64,000 nt of DNA, taken from the NCBI RefSeq assembly GCF_009733595.1, contig NZ_WOFH01000014.1, positions 1 through 64,000 on the forward strand, given 5' to 3'. This document shows, in pieces, positions 49,372 to 58,779 of the stretch; the stretch's first letter is position 1; every line of letters starts with the position of its first letter. Source of the stretch: Actinomadura litoris (GTDB taxonomy: Bacteria > Actinomycetota > Actinomycetes > Streptosporangiales > Streptosporangiaceae). A program made the translations under genes and the position numbers. Below the pieces are notes generated by a model. That model was given only the letters and a program-made list of their open reading frames with translations. It did no database searches and was not told the DNA's origin.

Positions 49372-49406
49372 GAAGATGTCTCCTTCGCGGTAAAGAATAT
49401 GCCAGA

Positions 49407-49419
49407 TGCTATACGATCA
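49407..49419 (-). promoter_or_regulatory. Putative GntR operator, site C
   Basis: TGATCGTATAGCA on the minus strand, between the divergent methyltransferase-like and aldo-keto-reductase-like genes. The core ATCGTAT overlaps a TACGAT -10 for the plus strand (49412-49417). Confidence 0.55.
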
Positions 49420-49476
49420 GTGGTGTCAACGGCCAGGGCGCCGCCCGCGCCCGATCACCCTCATCGGAGGTCAGCG

Positions 49477-50469
49477 ATGGAGTTCGCAGAACGGGCGCCG
49501 AGGCGGCGGCTCGGCGTGGACGGCCCCGAGGTCCCGCTCCTGGCGCTCGGGTCCTGGAACACCTGGGACCGGATGGACCGCGAGGACGCGGCGCGCCTCG
49601 TCCGGCTCGCGGTGGACCGGGGCGTCGACCTGTTCGACGTCGCGCACTACAACTTCGGCCCGCACGCGGAGAACGCCGTCACCGACGTGCTGTTCGGGCA
49701 GGCGGTCGACGACGCCGGGCTGGCGCGCGAGGACTACCTGATCTGCGGCAAGCTCTGGCTCTGGGACTACCCCAATTCCTCCTTCGCCGAACAGATGAAG
49801 GTCTCGCTCGGCCGGATCGGCACCGACCACGCCGACATGGTCGTGCTCGGCGACTTCATGGAGCGCCCCGACCTGCACACGGTGGTCACCGACGTCGCCG
49901 AGCTGGTGCGGGCCGGGCGCTTCACCCACTGGGGCGTCAACAACTGGTCGGCCGGGGACGTGCTGTTCGCCTGCCGGTTCGCCGCCGCCGAGGGCCTCGT
50001 GGCGCCCTCGTTCGCGCAGCTGAAGTACAGCATCGCGCGCCGCTCGGTCCCCGAGGGCGAGCCGTGGTCGAACCTGTTCGAGCACGAGGGCCTCGGCCTC
50101 CAGGCCTCGGACGTGCTGGAGGGCGGCATCCTCGCCGGCCGGCTCGAACCCGAGCGCAAGATCGGCGCCGACCCCGGCGGCATCCGGGACAAGATCCGCG
50201 CCGCCTACCCCGAGCTGCGCCGCGCCGCCGACCGCTTCGGTGCCACGCCCGCGCAGGTCGCGATCGCCTTCACCCTCGTCCACCCGGCCGTCGCGAACGT
50301 GCTGGTCGGGGTGAGCCGGGCGGCGCAGTTCGAGGACAACATGGCCGCCATCGGCCTGGCCGCCCGCCACGGCGCCGAGCTGCGGGACGCCGTGGCGGGG
50401 CTGTGGCTGGACCGGGACGTGGTCGACCCGGCGGCCTCCTGGGGCACCGACGCGCCGGTGCCCCGCTGA
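49477..50469 (+). CDS. Aldo-keto-reductase-like protein 1 (catalytic His missing)
   Basis: A 330-residue TIM-barrel protein of the AKR superfamily. The FDVAHYNFG segment has Asp and Tyr, CGKLWL has Lys and GVNNWS and ASDVLEGGILAG are family blocks, but the segment that should read IHWPD is VVLGD: the catalytic His is Gly. It is therefore a diverged AKR, with altered chemistry or no reductase activity. CGGAGG lies 6 bases before ATG 49477. A paralogue at 58780-59739 has the same change. Confidence 0.8.
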   Translation: MEFAERAPRRRLGVDGPEVPLLALGSWNTWDRMDREDAARLVRLAVDRGVDLFDVAHYNFGPHAENAVTDVLFGQAVDDAGLAREDYLICGKLWLWDYPNSSFAEQMKVSLGRIGTDHADMVVLGDFMERPDLHTVVTDVAELVRAGRFTHWGVNNWSAGDVLFACRFAAAEGLVAPSFAQLKYSIARRSVPEGEPWSNLFEHEGLGLQASDVLEGGILAGRLEPERKIGADPGGIRDKIRAAYPELRRAADRFGATPAQVAIAFTLVHPAVANVLVGVSRAAQFEDNMAAIGLAARHGAELRDAVAGLWLDRDVVDPAASWGTDAPVPR

Positions 50470-50506
50470 GCCGCCCCCGTCGTGGGGGGCGGACCTCGCG
50501 GGGGCG

Positions 50507-51883
50507 TCAGACCTCGTGGACGACCCGGCCGTCCAGGACGGTCATCGCCACCGGCAGGGACGGGAGGGCCTGCGGCTCCACGGCCAGCAGGTCCCCGTCC
50601 AGCACGCACAGGTCGGCGACCTTGCCGGCCTCGATGGAGCCCTTCCAGTCCTCGGCGCCGTCCTGCCACGCCGGGGTGATCGTGTAGGCGCGCAGCGCCT
50701 CCGCGACCGCGAGCCGCTGGGCCTGCCCGCGGACCGCGCCGTCGAGCCCGCGGCGCGTGACCGCGGCGGCCAGTCCGGCCCGCCAGTCGGGGGTGAGCAC
50801 CGGCGCGTCGGAGCTGAGGCACAGCCGGACGCCCGCGTCGAGGGCGTCCCGGGTGGGCCAGGCGTCGCGCAGCGCGGCCTCGCCGAGCGCGCCGACGAGC
50901 ATCGGCTCGGTCGCGACCGGGATGCCCGCCTGGGTGTTCACCCCGATCCCGGAGGAGGCGAGGACGGTGAGCGTCGCGGGCGCGAGGAGGTCGCCGTGGA
51001 TGACGTAGTGCCGCGCGTCGCGGCCGTCGCGGGCCAGCGCGGCGGCGAAGGCGTCCGCCACGACCCGTGTCGCGCGGTCGCCGGTGGCGTGCACGCCGAT
51101 CTGGTGCCCGGCGTCGTGCGCCGCGTCGATCATCGCGCGCAGCGCCGCCTCGCGCTCCCCGTCCGACTCGCCGTCGATCAGCAGCGATCCGTGCGACCCG
51201 TCGGTGTAGGGGCGGTCGGTCCAGGCGGTGCGCATCGGCGGGATGCCGTCGGCGAAGATCTTCACGCCCGCGACCCGGAACCGCCCGGGGACCTCCGCCG
51301 GCGGCTTGAAGTCGCGCAGGCCCTCCTCGAACTCCGCGGCCGAGCTGCGCCCGTCCAGCTCCCCGAACAGCATCAGCGCGGTGACGCGGGCCTTCAGCAG
51401 CCCCTCGGCGGCCAGGTCGGCGTAGTCGCGCAGCGCGGCCGAGCCGAAGCAGCCGCTCGGCCCCTCGTCCTCGCCGGGGCCGAGGCCCGGCTCGGTGTAG
51501 CTCGTGACGCCGAAGGAGGCGAGCAGGTCCGCGGTCCTCAGGATCGCCCGGCGCCGCTGCTCCGCACCCTCCAGCCGCGTCGGCGCGTCGTGGGTGTGCC
51601 CGCCCGTCCCGGCGAGCTGGTCCATGAGCAGACCCGGCCACATCAGGCCGAGCCAGACACCGTGCAGGTGCGAATCGTTGATCCCCGGCAGCACGGTTCG
51701 CCCCTTCAGGGGGATGAGCCGCGTACCCTTTCCGACCAGGGGCGCCACCTCGCTCGCGGTGCCGACACGCGCGATCCGCCCATCGCGGACCGCCACCGCC
51801 TCGGCCACGCGGTCGTGGGCGTCGACGGTGTGGACCCTTCCGCCGGTGAGGACGAGATCGGCCGTCGTGGATTCCTCGCTCAT
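50507..51883 (-). CDS. YtcJ-like amidohydrolase
   Basis: A 458-residue metal-dependent hydrolase. The composite beta domain with DLVLTGGRVHTVD and the first metal motif DSHLHG are seen, VHATGDRA is the central metal-histidine block, and LSSDAPV carries the late Asp. Family members hydrolyse amides or esters with poorly known substrates. ATG 51883. Divergent from the esterase operon across site D. It probably releases a phenolic acid or amine from a conjugate; this is an inference from context. Confidence 0.85.
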   Translation of the reverse strand: MSEESTTADLVLTGGRVHTVDAHDRVAEAVAVRDGRIARVGTASEVAPLVGKGTRLIPLKGRTVLPGINDSHLHGVWLGLMWPGLLMDQLAGTGGHTHDAPTRLEGAEQRRRAILRTADLLASFGVTSYTEPGLGPGEDEGPSGCFGSAALRDYADLAAEGLLKARVTALMLFGELDGRSSAAEFEEGLRDFKPPAEVPGRFRVAGVKIFADGIPPMRTAWTDRPYTDGSHGSLLIDGESDGEREAALRAMIDAAHDAGHQIGVHATGDRATRVVADAFAAALARDGRDARHYVIHGDLLAPATLTVLASSGIGVNTQAGIPVATEPMLVGALGEAALRDAWPTRDALDAGVRLCLSSDAPVLTPDWRAGLAAAVTRRGLDGAVRGQAQRLAVAEALRAYTITPAWQDGAEDWKGSIEAGKVADLCVLDGDLLAVEPQALPSLPVAMTVLDGRVVHEV

Positions 51884-51936
51884 ATCGCGCTCCAAGTCTG
51901 GACACCGTCGATGGGATGCAATTAACGTACACGGAA

Positions 51937-51949
51937 TCAGATACGATTT
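51937..51949 (-). promoter_or_regulatory. Putative GntR operator, site D
   Basis: AAATCGTATCTGA on the minus strand, between the amidohydrolase and the divergent esterase-transporter operon. Its core coincides with a TACGAT -10 for the plus strand (51942-51947). Confidence 0.55.
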
Positions 51950-52000
51950 TGGAGTGCCCGACCCGCTTGGGCGGGTACACCGGGCCTTCGGAGGTAAACG

Positions 52001-52948
52001 ATGCCCCTGGATCCCGAGGCGCAGCGGATCATCGACCGCACCCCTGCCGAGGACCCGAACGCCGGTGCCCCGCTCGACGTGGCCGCCATGCGCGAGCAGT
52101 TCCGGCTGATGTGGACGCTGCCCGAGGACGAGCGGCCGCCCGTGGGCTCGGCCGTCGACACCGCGATCCCCGGCCCGGCCGGGGACATCCCCGTCCGCGT
52201 CTACACGCCCGAGGGTGAGGGCCCGTTCCCGACGTTCGTCTGGTTCCACGGCGGCGGCTGGACGATCGGCAGCCTGGAGGAGAACGAGTTCTCCTGCCGG
52301 AAGGTCTGCGCCCTGGCCGGCGCCATCGTCGTCTCCGTCGACTACCGGCTCGCCCCGGAGGACCCCTTCCCGGCCGCCGTCGACGACGCCTACGCCGTCG
52401 TCACCTGGATCGCCGGGCACGGCGCCGAGATCGGCGCCGACCCCGCGAGGATCGCCGTGGGCGGCGAGAGCGCGGGCGGCAACCTCGCCGCCGTGACCGC
52501 GCTCAAGGCCCGCGACCTCGGCGGCCCCGCGATCGCGCTGCAGGTGCTCATCTCACCCGTCCTCGGGCACCCCGACGACGGCCGCGCCTCCTACAGCGAG
52601 TTCTCCGATGGTTTCTTCCTCTCCAAGTCGAGCATGGACTGGTTCTTCACGACCTATCCGTCCGACGCGCGCGACCTGGACGATCCCTACCTGCTGCCGC
52701 TGCGCGCCGACGACCTCTCCGGGGTCGCGCGGGCGCTCATCCTCGAAGCCGAGTGCGACGTGCTCCGCGACGAGGGCGAGGAGTACGCCAGACGGCTGGA
52801 GGAGGCGGGGGTGCAGACCGAACTGGTCCGCTACGACGGCATGATCCACGCGTTCTTCGGGCCGCTCGCCACCGAGCTGTCGGTCGCGAAGGAAGCCCAC
52901 GCGCGCACCGCCGCGGCGCTGCGCTCGGCGTTCGGCGGCGAGGCATGA
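52001..52948 (+). CDS. Hormone-sensitive-lipase-type esterase
   Basis: A 315-residue alpha/beta-hydrolase of the HSL/bHSL family. HGGGW (oxyanion), GESAGG with the nucleophile serine, and Asp/His in LEAECDVLRDEG and YDGMIHAF are visible. Family members hydrolyse short-chain esters and phenyl esters. First gene of the long plus-strand operon that continues with the Liv-type transporter. GGAGG lies 9 bases before the ATG. Confidence 0.9.
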   Translation: MPLDPEAQRIIDRTPAEDPNAGAPLDVAAMREQFRLMWTLPEDERPPVGSAVDTAIPGPAGDIPVRVYTPEGEGPFPTFVWFHGGGWTIGSLEENEFSCRKVCALAGAIVVSVDYRLAPEDPFPAAVDDAYAVVTWIAGHGAEIGADPARIAVGGESAGGNLAAVTALKARDLGGPAIALQVLISPVLGHPDDGRASYSEFSDGFFLSKSSMDWFFTTYPSDARDLDDPYLLPLRADDLSGVARALILEAECDVLRDEGEEYARRLEEAGVQTELVRYDGMIHAFFGPLATELSVAKEAHARTAAALRSAFGGEA

Positions 52949-53742
52949 CCGTTCCGGCACTCGCCCTGGAGGGCGTCGGCGTCGACCGGGCCGAGGTCCC
53001 GGTGATCCACGACGTCACCCTCGACGCCGCACCGGGCGCGGTGACCGTCATCCTCGGCGCGAACGGCGCCGGCAAGACCACGCTCATGGACGGCATCGCC
53101 GGCCTGGCCAAGGTCAGGTCCGGCACCATCAGGCTGGACGGCACCCCGATCGAGAAGCTCGCCACCTTCCGGCGGGCCAGGGCCGGGCTCGGCTACGTCG
53201 AGCAGGCCCGCACCACGTTCCGGACGCTGACGGTCGAGCAGAACCTGCTCGTCTCCCAGTCCGGCGACGGCGATCTCGGCACCGTCTACAAGCTGTTCCC
53301 CGAGCTGGACAAGCGCCGCAACCTCCAGGCGGGCTACCTGTCGGGCGGCGAGCAGCAGATGGTCGTGCTCGGCCGCGCGCTGGTGACGGCGCCCAAGGTC
53401 GTCCTGATCGACGAGATGTCGCTCGGGCTCGCGCCGCTGGTCGTCCGCCGCCTCATGACCACGGTCGGCGAGCTGGCCTCGATGGGCATCGCGGTGGTGC
53501 TCATCGAGCAGTTCGCGAACCTGGCGCTGGCCGCCGGCGACCACGCGCACGTGCTGCGCAAGGGCGGCGTCGTGTTCTCCGGCCCCTGCTCCGAGCTGCG
53601 CGGCGACGACGAGCGGCTGCACCGGCTGTACTTCGGCGGGCCGCCCCTGACCACCCCGGGCCCGAGCACCGGCCCTGTCCCCGGTGGGGGGGCGACCCCC
53701 GACGCCCCCCGGAACGGCCCTCAAGAGAGCGAGCGCCCATGA
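52945..53742 (+). CDS. livF: Branched-chain-type ABC transporter ATPase (LivF-like)
   Basis: A 265-residue ATPase with Walker A LGANGAGKT, signature YLSGGEQQMV, Walker B VVLIDEMSLGLAP and a late His-like region. It belongs to the HAAT/Liv family. A C-terminal extension of about 30 residues rich in Gly and Pro is unusual. Start overlaps the esterase stop (ATGA). The transported compound is likely an aromatic acid or related amide, given the island. Confidence 0.9.
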   Translation: MTVPALALEGVGVDRAEVPVIHDVTLDAAPGAVTVILGANGAGKTTLMDGIAGLAKVRSGTIRLDGTPIEKLATFRRARAGLGYVEQARTTFRTLTVEQNLLVSQSGDGDLGTVYKLFPELDKRRNLQAGYLSGGEQQMVVLGRALVTAPKVVLIDEMSLGLAPLVVRRLMTTVGELASMGIAVVLIEQFANLALAAGDHAHVLRKGGVVFSGPCSELRGDDERLHRLYFGGPPLTTPGPSTGPVPGGGATPDAPRNGPQESERP

Positions 53743-55499
53743 ACCTCGTAGACAAGCGCGGGCTCGCCATAGGGCTAGGCCTCTCCGTGCTGGCCTGCGT
53801 CGCCCTTCCGGCGGTGCTGTCCCCGTACTGGATCTACCTCGCGATCAGCGCCGTGGTCAGTGCCGTGATCATGCAGAGCTACGGCGTGATCGTCGGACGC
53901 GTCGGCGTCATGTCGCTGTGCCAGATGTCGTTCGCCGCGATCGGCGCGTGGGTCGTGCTGCGGCTCAACGTCGCGGACGCGCCGGGCGGGTTCTTCGTCT
54001 GGCTGGTCCTCGGCGGCCTGGCGGCGGTGCCCGTCGGCGTCGCCATCGGCCTCCCGGCGCTGCGCATCCGCGGCGTCAACCTCGCCGTCGTCACGTTCGG
54101 GTTCGCCGTCTCGGCCGACATCGTGTGGAACGCCAACCCGTTCCCCGGTGCCAAAGAGCTGAAGATGCTGGACCGGCCGGAGCCCTTCGTCACCGACGAG
54201 TCCTACTTCGTGTTCACGGTGATCGTGTTCACGGTGCTGGCCGTGGCGCTCGGCATGATCGGCAAGTCCCGGCTCGGTCTGTCGTGGTACGAGCTGCGCC
54301 ACTCCGAGCGGTCCGCCGCCTCGCACGGCGTGTCGGTCGCCCGCAGCAAGCTCGCCGCGTTCGCGATCAGCGCGTTCGTCGCGGGCATCGGCGGCGGCCT
54401 GCTGGCCGGGCAGCTCAGCCTGGTGGTGCCGAGCAACTTCGCCATGGGCCAGTCCCTCGCGCTGTTCGCCGTCGCCATCATGATCGGCCCGCACCACCCC
54501 GAGGGCGCGGTGATGGGCGGCATCTTCGGCGCGATCATGCCGACGATCATGGAGAAGGTCTCGCTGCCGCAGGACTTCGGCGGCGTGCTGTTCGGCGTCG
54601 GCGCCCTGCTGGCGCTGCGCAGCGGGCTGAGCCAGACCGACCTCACCCGGATGCGCAAGCGCGAGCGCGGCGCCCGCAAGCTGCTGAAGGCCGGCGAGGA
54701 CGCGAAGGAGGCCAAGGAGGCCGAGGGCGGCGCGACCGCCGCCCCCCTCGCCCCCGCCCCCGTCCGGCGCCCCGCCGCCGACCGCAGGCCGTGCCTGGCG
54801 GTGCAGGGGCTGACCGTCCGCTTCGGGGAGGTCGTCGCGCTCGACGCCGTCGACCTGACCGTGCCCGAGGGCGCCGTCGTCGGGCTCATCGGGCCCAACG
54901 GCGCAGGTAAATCCACCTTCATCTCCGCCGTCACCGGTTTCGTGGCGGGCTACGGGGGGACGGTCGAACTCGCGGGCAAGCGGCTGGACAAGCTCGGGCC
55001 GAGCGTGCGGGCCAAGCGCGGCCTGCGCCGCACCTTCCAGACCACCGCGATCGCTCCGGAGCTCACCCAGTACGAGTACCTGGCGATCGGCGCCGGACGC
55101 CGGCTGGCGCGCGGCGAGGCCGACGAACTGCTGGAGTTCTTCGGCTGCCCGCCCGGCGAGGTCCCGGTGTCCATCGTCGACGCCGGAACCCGCAGGCTGC
55201 TGGACGTGGCCGCCGCGATCGCGGCCCGGCCCAAGGTGGCGCTGCTGGACGAGCCGGCCGCCGGCCAGTCGGCCGCCGAGTCGCTCCGGCTCGGCGACCG
55301 CCTCACCCGGGCGCCCGAGGCGTTCGGCGTCTCCATCCTGCTCGTCGAGCACGACATGGAACTCGTGCAGGCGACCTGCGAGGAGGTCACGGTCCTCGAC
55401 TTCGGCCACGTGATCGCCTCCGGTCCCACCGCCGACGTCCTCGCGGACGCCGCCGTACGGGCCGCCTACCTCGGCGCCGCGGACGTTCCGGCGACCTGA
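53739..55499 (+). CDS. Fused LivM permease and LivG ATPase
   Basis: A 586-residue fusion. Residues 1-300 are the LivM permease with about 10 hydrophobic segments (GLPALRIRGVNLAVVTFGFA). A charged linker of about 45 residues follows, then a LivG-type ATPase with Walker A GPNGAGKST and Walker B VALLDEPAAGQS. The signature that should read LPYGQQRR is VDAGTRRLLD, i.e. degenerate, while the LivF partner keeps an intact one. Asymmetric sites of this kind are known in ABC transporters. It overlaps LivF by ATGA. Confidence 0.9.
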   Translation: MNLVDKRGLAIGLGLSVLACVALPAVLSPYWIYLAISAVVSAVIMQSYGVIVGRVGVMSLCQMSFAAIGAWVVLRLNVADAPGGFFVWLVLGGLAAVPVGVAIGLPALRIRGVNLAVVTFGFAVSADIVWNANPFPGAKELKMLDRPEPFVTDESYFVFTVIVFTVLAVALGMIGKSRLGLSWYELRHSERSAASHGVSVARSKLAAFAISAFVAGIGGGLLAGQLSLVVPSNFAMGQSLALFAVAIMIGPHHPEGAVMGGIFGAIMPTIMEKVSLPQDFGGVLFGVGALLALRSGLSQTDLTRMRKRERGARKLLKAGEDAKEAKEAEGGATAAPLAPAPVRRPAADRRPCLAVQGLTVRFGEVVALDAVDLTVPEGAVVGLIGPNGAGKSTFISAVTGFVAGYGGTVELAGKRLDKLGPSVRAKRGLRRTFQTTAIAPELTQYEYLAIGAGRRLARGEADELLEFFGCPPGEVPVSIVDAGTRRLLDVAAAIAARPKVALLDEPAAGQSAAESLRLGDRLTRAPEAFGVSILLVEHDMELVQATCEEVTVLDFGHVIASGPTADVLADAAVRAAYLGAADVPAT

Positions 55500-55556
55500 C
55501 CACCCGCGACCAGACACAACACCCATCCCACCCCGCGAAAACAAGGGCCCATTGCG

Positions 55557-56711
55557 ATGAAACGCACATATGTCTCCGCCGCGGCGGTCGCCGCGCTCAC
55601 CCTCTCGCTGACCACCGCCTGTAACGACTCCGGCGGCGGCGACGGGCCGATCAAGGTCGGCGCGATCAACGGCATCACCGGGCTGTTCCAGACCCCGGAG
55701 GTCCCGAAGGCCGTCAAGGCGGTCTTCGAGGAGGTCAACGCCGCCGGCGGCATCGGCGGCCGCAAGCTGGAGCTGATCAGCAAGGACGACGCGATGGACC
55801 CCTCGCGGTCCGGGCAGGCGGCCCGCGAGCTGATCCAGTCCAACAAGGTCGTCGCGCTCGCCGGCTCGTCCAGCGCCGTGGACTGCGGTCTGAACCGCGC
55901 GACCTACACCAAGAACAAGGTCGTCTCGATCCCGGCGGTCGGCGTCGACCCGGCCTGCTTCACCAGCCCGAACATCGCGCCGGTCAACCCCGGGCCGTAC
56001 GCGCTGACCACGGCGATGCTGTACTACGCGTCCGAGACGCTGAAGCGCGACAAGGTGTGCATCGACTACACCGTCCTGCCGGGCAGCGGCGGCGGCATCG
56101 AGGGCGCCATCAAGAAGTGGACCGAGATCACCGGCAAGACCCTCGCCCACAAGAACCTCGCGGTGGGCCAGGGCGACCCGACCCGCTACCTGGTCGCCGA
56201 CAAGAACGCGGGCTGCCAGGCCGTCCTGTACAACGCGACGGTCGGCCCCTGGTTCGCGCAGGCCCGCACGCAGGGCATGCAGAAGACCGACTTCATCCTC
56301 GCGGCCAACAGCTACACCGACGCCAACGCCAAGACGATCCCGCCGGACATGACGGCCTACGCGGGCACCGAGTGGCAGCCCTACACCGACCCGACCCTGC
56401 CGGGCAACGACCGCTGGGCCAAGCTGGTCGAGAAGAACGGCATCCAGAAGACGGCGTTCAGCCAGGGCGCGGTCATGTCGGCGGACATCTTCGTCCAGGT
56501 CCTCAAGACCATCAAGGGCGACATCACCCGCGAGTCGGTGACCAAGGCGTTCAAGGAGATGAAGCCGATCAACTACCCGATGGTCGGCACTCCGTACGTG
56601 TTCGGTCCGGGTGACGCGCACAACCCCATCCAGGGCAGCCGCTTCGTCAAGGCCGACAAGGGTGGCTGGAAGGTCCTGCCCGGCGGCTTCACCGTCCCGG
56701 GCAAGAGCTGA
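55557..56711 (+). CDS. Branched-chain-type substrate-binding lipoprotein
   Basis: A 384-residue periplasmic-binding protein of the LivK/HAAT family with signal peptide and lipobox at C22 (LTTAC). GAINGITGLFQTPEV, NAAGGIGGRKLELI and VVALAGSSSAVDCG are the two-lobe landmarks; the cysteine pair (C at VDCG and PACF) may form a disulfide. It binds the substrate outside and delivers it to the LivH/LivMG channel. Short spacer to the next gene, with a normal ribosome site. Confidence 0.9.
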   Translation: MKRTYVSAAAVAALTLSLTTACNDSGGGDGPIKVGAINGITGLFQTPEVPKAVKAVFEEVNAAGGIGGRKLELISKDDAMDPSRSGQAARELIQSNKVVALAGSSSAVDCGLNRATYTKNKVVSIPAVGVDPACFTSPNIAPVNPGPYALTTAMLYYASETLKRDKVCIDYTVLPGSGGGIEGAIKKWTEITGKTLAHKNLAVGQGDPTRYLVADKNAGCQAVLYNATVGPWFAQARTQGMQKTDFILAANSYTDANAKTIPPDMTAYAGTEWQPYTDPTLPGNDRWAKLVEKNGIQKTAFSQGAVMSADIFVQVLKTIKGDITRESVTKAFKEMKPINYPMVGTPYVFGPGDAHNPIQGSRFVKADKGGWKVLPGGFTVPGKS

Positions 56712-56772
56712 GCCCCGTTCGCCAGGGCGCGCGCGCGGGGCGCGCGCGCCCGGCCCCACCCGGAGGAACCCG

Positions 56773-57645
56773 ATGGTGAACTCTGTGATCGCCGGGCTGA
56801 CGAGCGGCGGCGGCTACGCCCTGCTCGGCCTGTGCGTGGTCCTGACCTACCGGCTGGTCGCCGTCGTCAACTTCGCGATGACGGCGGTCGGCGCGATGGG
56901 CGCCTTCATAATGGTGTCGCTCACCGACAAGGGCTGGAACGTCTGGGCCGCCCTGGTGGTCGGCGCCCTGTCGGCGGCGCTGCTGTCCGGGCTGCTCGGC
57001 GCGGCGCTCGTCCGCTGGTTCGCCGGGCACCGGGAGCGGACGAAGGCGGCCGTCACCGTCGCCCTGTTCGTCGCGCTCAGCGCGATCGGCCTGCGGCTGT
57101 TCGGCGGCAACAGCACCGGCGCGCACCGCTTCCCGAACCCGTTCGGCGACCCCGTCTTCACGGTCGGCAGCGTCGTCGTCCCGCAGTCGGTGCTGGTCTC
57201 GCTGGCGTTCGCGCTGCTGATCACCCTCGCCGTCGGCCTGCTGCTCACCCGGACGCGGATCGGGCTGAAGCTGCAGGCGCTGTCGGAGCGGCCGAGCACC
57301 GCCGAGGTCGTCGGCATCCCCGCGCCGCGGCTCGCCGTCGGCGTCTGGGCCGGCGTCGGCGCCATCACGATGCTGGTGATCGTGCTGGTCGCGCCGCGGC
57401 TGGGCGGCGACTTCGGCGCCCTGTCCGGGCTGATCAGCACCGCGCTCGCGGTCGCGATGGTCGGCGCGTTCCGCAGCCTGCCGCTGACCCTCGCCGGGGG
57501 CCTGATCCTCGGCTGCCTGGAGGGCATGTCGTCCTCCGTGGACTCCATCCAGAAGTACCAGGGCGTCGTGCCCTTCCTGGTGATCCTCGTGCTCCTGTGG
57601 TGGCGCAGCCGCCGCGAGGTCTGGGACACCGCCCACAGCAGGTAA
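56773..57645 (+). CDS. livH: Branched-chain-type ABC permease (LivH-like)
   Basis: A 290-residue permease with about 8 hydrophobic segments. GLTSGGGYALLGLCVVLTYR at the start and TRIGLKLQALSE with EVVGIPAPR are Liv landmarks. It pairs with the LivM half. GGAGG lies 6 bases before ATG 56773. The gene follows the binding-protein gene instead of preceding LivM, an unusual order. Confidence 0.9.
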   Translation: MVNSVIAGLTSGGGYALLGLCVVLTYRLVAVVNFAMTAVGAMGAFIMVSLTDKGWNVWAALVVGALSAALLSGLLGAALVRWFAGHRERTKAAVTVALFVALSAIGLRLFGGNSTGAHRFPNPFGDPVFTVGSVVVPQSVLVSLAFALLITLAVGLLLTRTRIGLKLQALSERPSTAEVVGIPAPRLAVGVWAGVGAITMLVIVLVAPRLGGDFGALSGLISTALAVAMVGAFRSLPLTLAGGLILGCLEGMSSSVDSIQKYQGVVPFLVILVLLWWRSRREVWDTAHSR

Positions 57646-57664
57646 CGAGACGAGGAGACGTCCC

Positions 57665-58771
57665 ATGCCGGATCTGACGTCGACCAGGGCGGCGGTGCTG
57701 CGCGAGCACGGCGCCGTCCTGAGCATCGAGGAACTGCCGCTGCCCGCCGAGTGCGAGCCCGGCGCGGCCGTCGTCCGCGTCGACTGCGCGACGCTCTGCG
57801 CGACCGACGTGCACCTGTGGTCGGGGGCGATGTCCTTCCCGGACATGCTGCCGATCGTGCTCGGCCACGAGATGATGGGCACCGTGTGCGCCGTCGGGCC
57901 GGGGACGCGCGACGCGCTCGGCCGCACCGTCAAGGTGGGCGACCGCATCGGCTGGTCGGAGTCGGTGTGCGGGCACTGCTACGGCTGCACCGTGCTGCGC
58001 AACCCCGTCGCGTGCGCCGAGCGCGGCTACGGGTTCCTGCAGCGCGCCGACCGCCCGCCCTACGCCACCGGCGGCCTCGCCGGGCACAACTACGTGACGC
58101 CGGGCGCGCTGAAGGTCGTCCTGTCCGACGACGTCAAGGACACCTGGGCCGCCGCCGCGGGCTGCGCGGTCAAGACCGTCCTGCACGCCTTCGACCGGGC
58201 CGGGGGAGTGCGGCCCGGGTCGGCCGTGGTGGTGCAGGGCGCGGGCGCGCTCGGAATCGTCGCCACCGCCGTCGCCAGCGTCGCCGGCGCCGGCAAGGTC
58301 ATCACGATCGGCGCGCCCGACCAGCGCCTGGAGCTGGCCCGGGCCTTCGGCGCCGACCTGACCATCGGGCTGGACGGCGACCCCGACGCCCGGCACGCCG
58401 CGGTCATGGAGGCGACCGGCGGGCGCGGCGCCGAGCTGGTCCTGGACCTCGCCGGCGCCCCCGGCGTCGGCGCCGAGGCGGTCAACATGGCCGCGTTCGG
58501 CGGCCGCTTCGTCATCGTCGGCAGCACCGGGCCGCAGCCCGAGCAGCTCGCCCTCGGCGCGATCATGGGCAAGGAGCTGAACGTCCTCGGCTCGCTCAAC
58601 GGCGACGTCGGCGACTACTACCGCTCGGTCGAGTTCCTGCGGACGTTCCAGGACCGCTTCGCCTGGGACGACCTGTTCAGCGCCCCGGACGGGCTCGACG
58701 GGGCCTCGGCCGCGCTCGCCGCCATGCAGCGGCAGGAGCAGGTCAAGGCCGTCATCCACCCACACCGATGA
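57665..58771 (+). CDS. Zinc-dependent alcohol dehydrogenase (MDR family)
   Basis: A 368-residue medium-chain dehydrogenase. Catalytic zinc ligands: CATD and GHEMMG; structural zinc: four cysteines in CGHCYGC and VACAERG; the nucleotide motif is VVQGAGALGIVA. It oxidises an alcohol to aldehyde with NAD(P)+, or the reverse. It lies between the transporter genes and the AKR-like gene; GAGGAG precedes the ATG. Confidence 0.9.
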   Translation: MPDLTSTRAAVLREHGAVLSIEELPLPAECEPGAAVVRVDCATLCATDVHLWSGAMSFPDMLPIVLGHEMMGTVCAVGPGTRDALGRTVKVGDRIGWSESVCGHCYGCTVLRNPVACAERGYGFLQRADRPPYATGGLAGHNYVTPGALKVVLSDDVKDTWAAAAGCAVKTVLHAFDRAGGVRPGSAVVVQGAGALGIVATAVASVAGAGKVITIGAPDQRLELARAFGADLTIGLDGDPDARHAAVMEATGGRGAELVLDLAGAPGVGAEAVNMAAFGGRFVIVGSTGPQPEQLALGAIMGKELNVLGSLNGDVGDYYRSVEFLRTFQDRFAWDDLFSAPDGLDGASAALAAMQRQEQVKAVIHPHR

Positions 58772-58779
58772 GGAACACC

